NCBI RefSeq assembly: GCF_001429295.1
Contig: NZ_LMJL01000007.1
Location: forward strand, 689,562 to 745,952
Origin: Flavobacterium sp. Root935
GTDB taxonomy: Bacteria; Bacteroidota; Bacteroidia; Flavobacteriales; Flavobacteriaceae
Direction: 5' to 3'
DNA: 56,391 nucleotides
Position 1 is the first letter of the stretch; every line of letters starts with the position of its first letter. The notes below the pieces were generated by a model that saw only the letters and a program-made list of their open reading frames with translations, was not told where the DNA came from and searched no databases. The position numbers were made by a program, and so were the translations under genes. This document shows, in pieces, positions 1-7,467 of the stretch.

Positions 1-23
1 GTTGTTGCTCTTTTTAGCGAGTG

Positions 24-52
24 CAAATATAAAACTATTTTTAGTTTCTCAA
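24..52 (-). promoter_or_regulatory. Bacteroidota-type promoter for a gene beyond the left edge
   Basis: On the minus strand TATATTTG (24-31) matches the -7 consensus TAnnTTTG, and a TTG lies 18 bases upstream at 50-52, the expected -33 spacing. Transcription would run leftward out of the window, so a minus-strand gene probably begins just beyond base 1. It would lie downstream of rseP in the same direction but with its own promoter. Confidence 0.5.
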
Positions 53-82
53 AAACATTTTCACTCTTTTTATTAAATATTT

Positions 83-1426
83 TTACTTGCCTACAATTGC
101 TTTGTAAATGTCGTTTCCGTTAGCAAATAGTAATAGTGAAATAAGTAAAACAAAACCAACCATTTGCGCATTCTCTAGGAATTTATCACTTGGTTTTTTA
201 CCGCTGATCATTTCATACAATAAAAACATTACGTGGCCGCCATCAAGTGCTGGAATTGGCAATAAATTCATAACTCCAAGCATAATTGACAATAAAGCCG
301 TGATTGACCAAAATACTTCCCAGCTCCAAGAAGTAGGGAAAATATTGAAAATTGCTGCAAAACCGCCAACTTGTTTGTAAGCTTTAGTCTCTGGATTAAA
401 AATCATTTTCAATTGTTTTCCGTAACCTACTAATTGATCTTTACCTTTTTCAAGACCAACCGGAATAGATTCGAAGAAACCATATTCTTTAGTACTGATT
501 TTATAGTAACCTAGTTTTTCTAATGATTTCATGTCTAAACCGCCAGGGAAAACGCCAAGTTTTGCATCATTAGCAACATTTAAAGTAATGTGAGTTTCTT
601 TTAAATCACGTAAAACAACAGCAGGAATTTGTTTTCCTTTATTGACTTCTAAAATTGCTTTTGCTTCATCAAAGTATTTGATTTTTTGCCCGTTAAGAGA
701 AAGAATTAAATCTTTTGGTTTTAAATTTTGGTTAGGAGACTCTTCAGCCACTTTTCCAATTGCAAAAGGTCTCCGTATATCAATAAGAAGTCCTTTATCT
801 GTTTTAGAAAGCTGGTCTACAAAGTCAGTCGGCATTGTAATAGTCTGCTGCTTTCCATCTCTTTCTATTAAAACATGCTTAGCCATAATGATATTCATGT
901 TCATATCCTTATCGAAATTTTCTACAATTTTACCATCAATAGAAATGATTTTATCACCCGTTTTAAATCCAGCTTTAATCATAGCAGGATTTTCAATTGC
1001 AACACCATCCTTTAAATCCGCATTAGCAATGTAAGTATCTCCGTAGGCAAAAGCCATTCCGATATAAATAATAAAAGCCAGAATAAAGTTTACAGTAACG
1101 CCGCCAAGCATAATAATTAAACGCTGCCAAGCTGGTTTAGTACGAAATTCCCAAGGCTGTGGAGGCAGAGCCATTTGCTCTTTGTCCATACTTTCATCAA
1201 TCATTCCAGAAATTTTCACATAACCTCCAAGCGGAAGCCATCCGATACCATATTCTGTTTCTCCTATTTTCTTTTTGAAAAGTGAATATTTAACATCAAA
1301 AAACAAATAAAATTTTTCGACTCTTGTTTTAAACAATTTTGCAGGGATAAAATGCCCTAATTCATGAAGAATAATAAGTAAAGATAAACTCAATAGAAAT
1401 TGAGAGAGTTTGATAACTATATCCAT
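83..1426 (-). CDS. rseP: RseP-type site-2 zinc metalloprotease
   Basis: Intramembrane zinc protease of the RseP/S2P family (M50), 447 residues, the usual family length. The zinc-binding HELGH is at residues 21-25 in the first membrane helix. The second catalytic motif, LDG, is at about residues 394-396 near the C-terminus. Two PDZ-like segments lie between them in the periplasmic region (about 130-300). In the known family the enzyme clips membrane-bound anti-sigma factors after a first cut in the periplasm, and it also clears signal peptides. FecR-type anti-sigma factors, such as the one encoded at 53072-54250, are plausible substrates, but that link is inference. The gene stands alone, with a promoter-like element just upstream. 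The ATG start places the HELGH at the normal distance from the N-terminus. Confidence 0.95.
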   Translation of the reverse strand: MDIVIKLSQFLLSLSLLIILHELGHFIPAKLFKTRVEKFYLFFDVKYSLFKKKIGETEYGIGWLPLGGYVKISGMIDESMDKEQMALPPQPWEFRTKPAWQRLIIMLGGVTVNFILAFIIYIGMAFAYGDTYIANADLKDGVAIENPAMIKAGFKTGDKIISIDGKIVENFDKDMNMNIIMAKHVLIERDGKQQTITMPTDFVDQLSKTDKGLLIDIRRPFAIGKVAEESPNQNLKPKDLILSLNGQKIKYFDEAKAILEVNKGKQIPAVVLRDLKETHITLNVANDAKLGVFPGGLDMKSLEKLGYYKISTKEYGFFESIPVGLEKGKDQLVGYGKQLKMIFNPETKAYKQVGGFAAIFNIFPTSWSWEVFWSITALLSIMLGVMNLLPIPALDGGHVMFLLYEMISGKKPSDKFLENAQMVGFVLLISLLLFANGNDIYKAIVGK

Positions 1427-1454
1427 TTTTTATTTTTAGTTCGTATTTAACGCA

Positions 1455-1462
1455 CAAAAGTA
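1455..1462 (-). promoter_or_regulatory. -7 element upstream of rseP
   Basis: TACTTTTG on the minus strand matches TAnnTTTG and ends about 30 bases before the rseP ATG. I see no TTG at the right spacing for a -33 box. Confidence 0.4.
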
Positions 1463-1673
1463 GCGTTTTCTTATTTAATTTAAGACCGCAAGATAATGTT
1501 TAAGGTTTTAAATGTTTGTTAATAATTGACCTTACTTTTCAATAAAGTAAATATTGTTCGTTTGTTAGTAACATTTTTGATTATTTGTTACAAATATCTT
1601 CGGCAAGTATTTGTAAAATGAGCTTTTATTCTTTGGTTATAAATAAAAAACAGTAAATTTCGGAAAAAAAATA

Positions 1674-2576
1674 TTGAGAACAATCTTACATTATTTGTTT
1701 TTGGTTCGTTTTAGAAAATTAGTTTCTAAAGATGATAATCTGGCAGTATTTCTAATTATAGCAGTCCATTTTGTCAGCGCATTTTTAATTTATAAAAACT
1801 TCGAAAAGTTCAGGAGTTATGCTCCCCTCCTTTTCTTGGAGATAGTGGTTTATCATTTGCAGAGGTTAGATGTAGAGCTTCTAAAAATGAAGAAAAATTA
1901 TAAATTAATTCTATTTATAGAATACCTTATTTATTCATCTCCATTTTATTTAGTACTCTTATTAAAGAATGAATTTATTTTTATCGCAGCAATTATTTTG
2001 TTTAAGATTCTATTAATCAATGCTCCTAAATTCAATTTAAAAATCATTAAATATCCTTTTGATACATTTAATATCTACTGGCATATCTCTTTTAGAAAAT
2101 ACAAGCTGATTTATATTCTTCCAATTTTGATTACCATTATTTTTATGGCGGTAAACAGTAAAAATCAAAATCTATTGTATGCGGTTTTTTTAGGTTTGTC
2201 TTTAATAACCTGCGTTCCATCCTTTGAAAGAGAAACAAAAGAAGAAATAAAACAGAATCCTTTTAGTGCCAAAAAATACTTGATTTTTCAGTTTAAAAAT
2301 TCAATTATTAATACTGCTTATTTATTGCTTCCAGTAGCTCTAACATTGTGTTTCTTACTGCAGTGGGAGAAATTAATATTTCTCATTTTTATATTTATTG
2401 TTCCTCTTTTAAATCTTCTGTTCAAGTATATCTATTTTAATAACAATTATTTACAGCAGATTTTCTTTACTCTTTTTATAGCTTCAAGTATTTTTTTATT
2501 TGGAGTTCCATTGTTGGCAACACCTTTTATTTATAAAAAAACGATTCAAAACTTAAACGAATTAAAAACATGTTGA
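1674..2576 (+). CDS. Hypothetical polytopic membrane protein, likely ABC transporter permease partner
   Basis: 300-residue, very hydrophobic protein with roughly eight predicted membrane helices separated by short basic loops. I recognise no named family. It overlaps the following ATP-binding-protein gene by 7 bases, so the two are probably translationally coupled. That is the main reason to propose it as the membrane half of an ABC transporter. The start is TTG; no suitable upstream ATG is present, and an A-rich, GGA-containing stretch precedes it. The cargo is unknown. The small size and unusual sequence are more like Bacteroidota exporter permeases than classical importers. Confidence 0.65.
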   Translation: MRTILHYLFLVRFRKLVSKDDNLAVFLIIAVHFVSAFLIYKNFEKFRSYAPLLFLEIVVYHLQRLDVELLKMKKNYKLILFIEYLIYSSPFYLVLLLKNEFIFIAAIILFKILLINAPKFNLKIIKYPFDTFNIYWHISFRKYKLIYILPILITIIFMAVNSKNQNLLYAVFLGLSLITCVPSFERETKEEIKQNPFSAKKYLIFQFKNSIINTAYLLLPVALTLCFLLQWEKLIFLIFIFIVPLLNLLFKYIYFNNNYLQQIFFTLFIASSIFLFGVPLLATPFIYKKTIQNLNELKTC

Positions 2577-3217
2577 AGATTATTATTGATCAGAAAAAAT
2601 ATAAAGACAAATCAATATTAGAAAACATTACTATCAGTATTGATCAGCCTGGAATTTATGGTGTCATTGGTAAAAACGGTCAAGGTAAAACAACACTTTT
2701 TAAATGTATTCTAGGTTTAGAAAAGTTTAATGGAAGCTGTTCTGTTAATGAAGAAAAAGTAGTACTGCAAAATGCAGGCTGGGTTCCAACAGATCCTCCA
2801 ATTTATGGAGAACTTACCGCTGTCGAATTTTACGATTTTTATGCCCATTTAGTAGATGTAGAAAGAAAAAGCACGTCTCAAATATTTGAAGTTCCAAGTA
2901 ATCAATTAATTCGAGAGTTTTCTACCGGAATGAAAAAGAAAACATATCTGAATGCCGTTTTTCAAAAAGAATTTGCAATCTATATTTTGGATGAGCCTTT
3001 TAACGGTCTCGATTTAGAATCAAATTATTTGTTGATGAACCATATTAGAGCACTTTCAAAAAAGAGTATTATTTTTATTTCTTCGCATATTTTAGAGATA
3101 CTTTACAGGGATTGTGACAAAATCTTTTTACTTCAAAATAAAAACATTACTGAGTTTGAAAAAAGCCAATATTCAGAAATTGAGAAAGAATTGTTTGCAA
3201 TAAATAGTATTGAATAG
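2570..3217 (+). CDS. ABC transporter ATP-binding protein
   Basis: 215-residue ATPase subunit. Walker A is GKNGQGKTT (about residues 35-43). The signature region is degenerate (REFSTGMKKK, so FSTGM in place of LSGGQ), and Walker B plus D-loop is YILDEPFNGLD. The FSTGM form is typical of ABC-2-like exporters and of bacitracin- or Nos-type ATPases rather than of nutrient importers. The ATG start lies inside the end of the upstream membrane-protein gene (7-base overlap), supporting one operon. The protein is short, with little beyond the core nucleotide-binding domain. The substrate cannot be deduced. Confidence 0.9.
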   Translation: MLKIIIDQKKYKDKSILENITISIDQPGIYGVIGKNGQGKTTLFKCILGLEKFNGSCSVNEEKVVLQNAGWVPTDPPIYGELTAVEFYDFYAHLVDVERKSTSQIFEVPSNQLIREFSTGMKKKTYLNAVFQKEFAIYILDEPFNGLDLESNYLLMNHIRALSKKSIIFISSHILEILYRDCDKIFLLQNKNITEFEKSQYSEIEKELFAINSIE

Positions 3218-3227
3218 AATTTGATTT

Positions 3228-3253
3228 AAATGTTTGTTAATTAATAAACATTT
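3228..3253 (+). terminator. AT-rich hairpin after the ABC pair
   Basis: AAATGTTT (3228-3235) pairs with AAACATTT (3246-3253) across a 10-base loop, 10 bases after the ABC ATPase stop. The stem is AT-rich and the following T tract is weak, so this is only a possible terminator. Confidence 0.3.
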
Positions 3254-3344
3254 CAATTTCTCGTTTTAGCAAGATGCCGTAACTTTACTTTTTAAACTGT
3301 TGTCATTTTCAATTGGCAGCATAAAATCTTCAAAAGTTACAATT

Positions 3345-4415
3345 ATGGCTTCACAATTATTTACTCCATTAACTATAAAAAAAATTACTTTAAAAAATAG
3401 AATTGCAATTTCTCCAATGTGTCAATATTCTGCAGAAGACGGTTTTGCAAACGATTGGCATTTGGTTCATCTAGGAAGTCGAGCGACTGGAGGTGCGGGA
3501 TTAATTATTCAGGAAGCGACTGCAGTTTCTCCAGAAGCAAGGATTTCTCCTTCAGATTTAGGAATCTGGAAAGACGAACACATCGAAAAATTAAAACAAA
3601 TCAACCAATTTATTATTTCTCAAAATTCAATTCCGGGAATTCAATTGGCGCATGCGGGACGAAAAGCAAGTGTTTCTGCTCCGTGGCTTGGCAATAAAAA
3701 ATTAGATTTCGCTCAAGGCGGATGGCAGACCGTTTCTGCAAGTGCGATTCCGTATCATGATGACGAACCATTTCTTCCAGAAGCTTTGGATAAAAACGGA
3801 ATCCAAAAAGTGATTTCAGATTTTAAAGAAGCAACAAAACGAGTGGTAGAAGCTGGATATCAGGTTTTAGAAATTCACGGAGCGCACGGATATTTGCTGC
3901 ATCAGTTTTTATCTCCATTGACTAATGTGAGAACAGATGAATATGGAGGAAGTTTTGAAAATAGAATTCGTTTTACACTCGAAATTGTAGAAGCAGTTCA
4001 AACCGAATGGCCTTCAGATTTACCATTATTTGTTAGAATTTCAGCAACTGACTGGGCAGAAAACGGATGGAATCCTGAAGAATCTGTACAGCTTTCAAAA
4101 ATATTAAAAGAAAAAGGAGTAGATTTAATCGACGTTTCATCGGGCGGATTGGTTTCGCATCAAAAAATTACACTTGGCCCAGGTTATCAAGTTCCTTTTG
4201 CAGAAAAAGTAAAAAAAGAAGCTAATATTTCAACCGGATCAGTTGGTTTAATTACCGAAGCCAGACAAGCCGAAGAAATACTAAAAAACGGTCAAGCCGA
4301 TTTAATTTTATTCGCTAGAGAATCTTTGAGAAATCCGAATTTGCCTTTAGATTTCGCTAAAGAATTAGACAGCGAAATTCAATGGCCAAAACAATACGAA
4401 CGAGCTAAGATTTAA
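3345..4415 (+). CDS. NADH:flavin oxidoreductase, Old Yellow Enzyme (YqjM/XenA-like)
   Basis: FMN-dependent ene-reductase of the thermophilic-like (YqjM) branch of Old Yellow Enzymes, 356 residues as a single TIM barrel. The branch-specific FMN-facing cysteine is at residue 26 (PMCQYS), and the substrate-binding histidine pair is at 179 and 182 (HGAHGYLLHQFLSP). Family members reduce activated C=C bonds and nitro compounds with NAD(P)H; the physiological substrate is rarely known. The ORF could be extended upstream to a TTG at 3300, but the ATG at 3345 puts the cysteine at the family position, so I chose it. An inverted-repeat element (4426-4503) separates it from the next oxidoreductase gene. 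An oxidative or electrophile-stress role is possible but not shown. Confidence 0.92.
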   Translation: MASQLFTPLTIKKITLKNRIAISPMCQYSAEDGFANDWHLVHLGSRATGGAGLIIQEATAVSPEARISPSDLGIWKDEHIEKLKQINQFIISQNSIPGIQLAHAGRKASVSAPWLGNKKLDFAQGGWQTVSASAIPYHDDEPFLPEALDKNGIQKVISDFKEATKRVVEAGYQVLEIHGAHGYLLHQFLSPLTNVRTDEYGGSFENRIRFTLEIVEAVQTEWPSDLPLFVRISATDWAENGWNPEESVQLSKILKEKGVDLIDVSSGGLVSHQKITLGPGYQVPFAEKVKKEANISTGSVGLITEARQAEEILKNGQADLILFARESLRNPNLPLDFAKELDSEIQWPKQYERAKI

Positions 4416-4425
4416 ATTTTTTTAC

Positions 4426-4503
4426 GCCACGAATTTCACGATTTACACAAATCGTTGCTTTAAAAGTTTAAAATAATTCGTGTAAATTGGTAAAATTCGT
4501 GGC
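4426..4503. repeat. Intergenic inverted repeat, family A (CACGAATT type), copy 1
   Basis: Left arm GCCACGAATTTCACG and right arm AAATTCGTGGC close an imperfect hairpin of about 78 bases. It fills the gap between the Old Yellow Enzyme and the Gfo/Idh gene. The same arm sequence recurs at 16185, 39192 and 43248, with a related palindrome at 39924. A further AATCTGTGGC motif follows at about 4531-4541. Confidence 0.75.
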
Positions 4504-4557
4504 AAAACAAAAATCCTTTTTAATCACATTAATCTGTGGCAAAAAACTAAAAATAAC

Positions 4558-5598
4558 ATGCAAAAAATAAAAACAGCACTTTTATCATACGGAATGTCGG
4601 GAAAAGTTTTTCACGCACCGTTTTTAGATATTCACGAAGGATTTGAATTATTAGGTTCTTGGGAAAGAAGCAAAAAGTTAATCCAAGAAGATTATCCATA
4701 CGTTAAAAGTTACGCTTCGATAGACGAATTATTTAACGACGATGTAGATTTAGTAATTGTAAATACACCTGTAGGAACACATTATGAATATGCTAAAAAA
4801 GTCCTTTTGGCAGGCAAACATGCTGTAGTAGAAAAAGCTTTTACAACAACAGTTGCGGAGGCAAAAGAACTGGCATCAATTGCAAAAGAAAAGGGACTGA
4901 AACTCTCTGTATTTCAAAACAGAAGATGGGACAGTGATTTTAAAACAATCAAGAAAATTATCGACGAAGGAGTTTTAGGCGATTTGATAGAAGCAGAATT
5001 TCATTTTGACCGCTATAATCCTTTATTGAGTCCGAAGGCACATAAAGAAACGGCAAATGACGGTGCTGGAGTTTTAAAAGATTTAGGTCCGCATTTAATA
5101 GATCAAGCGGTGAGTTTATTTGGCTGTCCGAAATCGGTATTTGGAGATATTCGAGTAACCAGAGAAAATTCTGTTGTAGACGACTGGATCGATTTGACAT
5201 TGTTTTATTCTAATTTCAGAGTAAGATTAAAAGCAGGTTTTTTTGTGAGAGAAGCCAATCCAGCTTATACCATTCACGGTAAAAAAGGTTCTTTCTTAAA
5301 ACCTCGAGGAGATGTTCAGGAAGACGATTTAAAAATCGGAAAAAAGCCAAATCTAGAATCTTGGGGAACAGAAGATGAAAATCTCCAAGGACTTTTACAC
5401 ACAGAAATTGATGGTAAAATAGTAAGGGAAAAAATCCCGACACTTCAAGGTAATTATTTCAGTTTTTTTGATGGAGTTTATGATTCTATCGTAAACGATA
5501 AAAAGGAACCTGTTACTGCAGAAGACGGTGTAAAAGTGATGCAGGTTATAGAAGCTGCAATTGCAAGTAATGCCCAGCAAAAGGTAATAAGTATATAA
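4558..5598 (+). CDS. Gfo/Idh/MocA family NAD(P)-dependent oxidoreductase
   Basis: 346 residues with an N-terminal Rossmann fold (about 1-120) and a C-terminal alpha/beta substrate domain. The opening SYGMSGKVFHAPF resembles the YdgJ-type branch of the family, which has a divergent nucleotide-binding loop. The catalytic-lysine segment AVVEKAF (the family norm is EKP) and the GPHLIDQ segment are visible. Family members oxidise or reduce sugars, inositols and related polyols with NAD(P); the substrate here is unknown. It follows the Old Yellow Enzyme in the same direction, separated by a palindromic repeat, so co-transcription is possible but uncertain. Confidence 0.9.
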   Translation: MQKIKTALLSYGMSGKVFHAPFLDIHEGFELLGSWERSKKLIQEDYPYVKSYASIDELFNDDVDLVIVNTPVGTHYEYAKKVLLAGKHAVVEKAFTTTVAEAKELASIAKEKGLKLSVFQNRRWDSDFKTIKKIIDEGVLGDLIEAEFHFDRYNPLLSPKAHKETANDGAGVLKDLGPHLIDQAVSLFGCPKSVFGDIRVTRENSVVDDWIDLTLFYSNFRVRLKAGFFVREANPAYTIHGKKGSFLKPRGDVQEDDLKIGKKPNLESWGTEDENLQGLLHTEIDGKIVREKIPTLQGNYFSFFDGVYDSIVNDKKEPVTAEDGVKVMQVIEAAIASNAQQKVISI

Positions 5599-5623
5599 TA
5601 AGTATGTAATTAAGTAGGATTAT

Positions 5624-5800
5624 CATTCCGTAGGAATGTTTCGTCGGTAAAAAATATAATGTTCAGTCACATTTACGTTCCATAGGAACGTTTGATTTTG
5701 TTGTCATTTTTATAATCTAAATGTATCAAACGTTCCTACGGAACGTAAAATATCGCAACGATATAATTTTTTCTACCGACGAAATGTTCCTATGGAACAG
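5624..5800. repeat. Nested inverted-repeat element, family E (TTCCGTAGGAA type)
   Basis: The outer left arm (5624-about 5660) carries CATTCCGTAGGAATG followed by TTTCGTCGGTA. The right arm (about 5760-5800) carries the complement, with TTCCTATGGAA. An inner pair of about 24 bases, nearly perfect, lies at 5672-5696 and 5725-5749 (ACGTTCCATAGGAACGT / ACGTTCCTACGGAACGT). Each arm is itself palindromic, so the element can fold as a cruciform of hairpins. It occupies most of the 447-base gap between 5598 and 6046. A hairpin (5813-5853) and a promoter-like element (6012-6019) account for the rest, apart from an AT-rich stretch with nothing I recognise. Confidence 0.8.
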
Positions 5801-5812
5801 AGAAATATAAAT

Positions 5813-5853
5813 AAAAAGGGGTTTTTCTCGAAAGTTGAGATTGCTCCTTTTTT
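5813..5853 (+). terminator. Hairpin with flanking A/T tracts
   Basis: AAAAAGG (5813-5819) pairs with CCTTTTT (5846-5852), with an inner CTC/GAG pairing, followed by TGTTTT. Symmetrical A and T tracts would allow termination on both strands. It lies downstream of the family E repeat and the Gfo/Idh gene. Confidence 0.45.
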
Positions 5854-6011
5854 GTTTTAATAAAAAAATGACGCAGATTATAATTCTACTAAACCTGAAA
5901 AGTTGTAATTTTAATAAGAAGATTTCAATTGAAAACCTTCGAATTTATAAACAATAACGTTGTATATTGTGCATAAGATTAGGTTTTATGCGCTTTAACA
6001 TGTGTTTTTAG

Positions 6012-6019
6012 TATTTTTG
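6012..6019 (+). promoter_or_regulatory. -7 element upstream of the MFS gene
   Basis: TATTTTTG matches TAnnTTTG and lies 26 bases before the ATG at 6046. No well-spaced TTG was found upstream. Confidence 0.35.
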
Positions 6020-6045
6020 AAAATATCATTCATTAAAAATTAAAT

Positions 6046-7266
6046 ATGCTGATAAATTTTAATCCATTAGCGCTTTTTCAGACCAAAGGTAAAATCAAGA
6101 AAGTATTTAGAGAGGCAAAGGCTTCTTATTTAAATCGGATTCGTTTTGCCGTTGGAATGTTTTATTTCGGAATGGGTTTGAGTTTTGCAACATGGGCCAG
6201 CAGGATTCCAGATATTAAAACAGCTCTGCATTTAACAGAAGGTGATTTGGGTTCTATACTTTTTGCGCTTCCAGTTGGGCAATTAATGATTATGCCTTTT
6301 TCTGGAAAAATGGTTACCAAATTTGGCAGTCACCGCATTTTGATTTTCTCTTTAATAATGTACGTTTTCTGCTTAATTAATTTAGGATTGGCAACAACGG
6401 CTTTACAATTATCTTTAGGATTATTTTTGTTTGGCTTGTTTGGAAATCTAGCCAATATTGCCGTAAACACGCAAGGAGTTTACACGGAAGTTTTGTTCAA
6501 AAAAACAATCATGTCAGCATTTCACGGAATGTGGAGTTTTGCAGGATTTACAGGAGCATTAGTCGGCTTAGGCATGCTTGCTTTAAAATTAAGTCCGCTG
6601 CATCATTTTCTAATTGTGGCTGGAATAGTTTTGCTTATGGTTGCTTTTAATTTTAAATTTTTGGTGCGAGCCAAAGAAAAAGTAAAAGTAAAACAAGAAG
6701 GCAAAAAACTATTTGTAAAACCAGACACAGCTTTACTTTGGCTTGGTGTAATCGGATTCTGCAGTATGGCAAGCGAAGGAGTTATGTTCGATTGGAGCGG
6801 TGTTTACTTTAAAGATATTGTACAAGCGCCTGGAGCATTAGTAGTTTTAGGCTACACTTCTTTTATGATTATGATGGCTGGCGGAAGATTTTTGGGTGAC
6901 GGATTAATCAATAAATTTGGTCGTGAACCCGTAATGCAGATTAGCGGCGTTATGATTTCTGCCGGACTTTTTACTGCTGTTTTTCTTCCTTATATTATTC
7001 CGTGTACAATCGCTTTTATGTTCGTTGGTTTGGGTGTTGCCACTATCGTTCCAACCGTATATAGTATTGCTGGGAAAAATCCAACCGTGCCTGCCGGCGA
7101 AGCTTTAACGATTGTTTCGAGTGTAAGTTTCTTAGGGTTCTTGATGGGACCTCCTGTAATTGGGCATATTGCACAAAGTTTTGGTCTTCAATTCTCTTTT
7201 GCTTTTATCGGAATATTTGGAGTTTTGATCGCTTTTATGGTTTCTAAAATTCGCACTACAGCTTAA
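6046..7266 (+). CDS. MFS transporter (YbjJ-like)
   Basis: 406-residue inner-membrane transporter of the major facilitator superfamily with about 12 predicted helices in two halves joined by a basic loop (KAKEKVKVKQEGKK region, about residues 205-225). The segment SFATWASRIPDIK after the first helix and the GKMVTKFGSHR loop between helices 2 and 3 resemble the YbjJ group of uncharacterised MFS proteins. The substrate is unknown. The start at the ATG gives a 35-residue cytoplasmic N-terminus. The gene probably forms its own transcription unit. The following receptor gene is on the same strand but about 200 bases away. Confidence 0.88.
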   Translation: MLINFNPLALFQTKGKIKKVFREAKASYLNRIRFAVGMFYFGMGLSFATWASRIPDIKTALHLTEGDLGSILFALPVGQLMIMPFSGKMVTKFGSHRILIFSLIMYVFCLINLGLATTALQLSLGLFLFGLFGNLANIAVNTQGVYTEVLFKKTIMSAFHGMWSFAGFTGALVGLGMLALKLSPLHHFLIVAGIVLLMVAFNFKFLVRAKEKVKVKQEGKKLFVKPDTALLWLGVIGFCSMASEGVMFDWSGVYFKDIVQAPGALVVLGYTSFMIMMAGGRFLGDGLINKFGREPVMQISGVMISAGLFTAVFLPYIIPCTIAFMFVGLGVATIVPTVYSIAGKNPTVPAGEALTIVSSVSFLGFLMGPPVIGHIAQSFGLQFSFAFIGIFGVLIAFMVSKIRTTA

Positions 7267-7467
7267 GCTATCACTTATGAGTACTTAATTAGCTTTTCAT
7301 TAATTAAAATAAATTTGAAAGAATTTACTTATATTTAAATATTTTACCTATTTTTGAATTTAGAGCCTCACTGGTAAAACTTAGAATTTCTTTTCCAAAA
7401 ACCAATTTTATCTTTTGAATAAGGATTGCGATCCTAAAAAATTTTCAAAAATAAATTGGAATTTTTA

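Noticed and set aside
642..1034. 130-codon plus-strand ORF inside rseP
   Set aside because: It is antisense to the PDZ region of a clear rseP gene and has no promoter or ribosome site.
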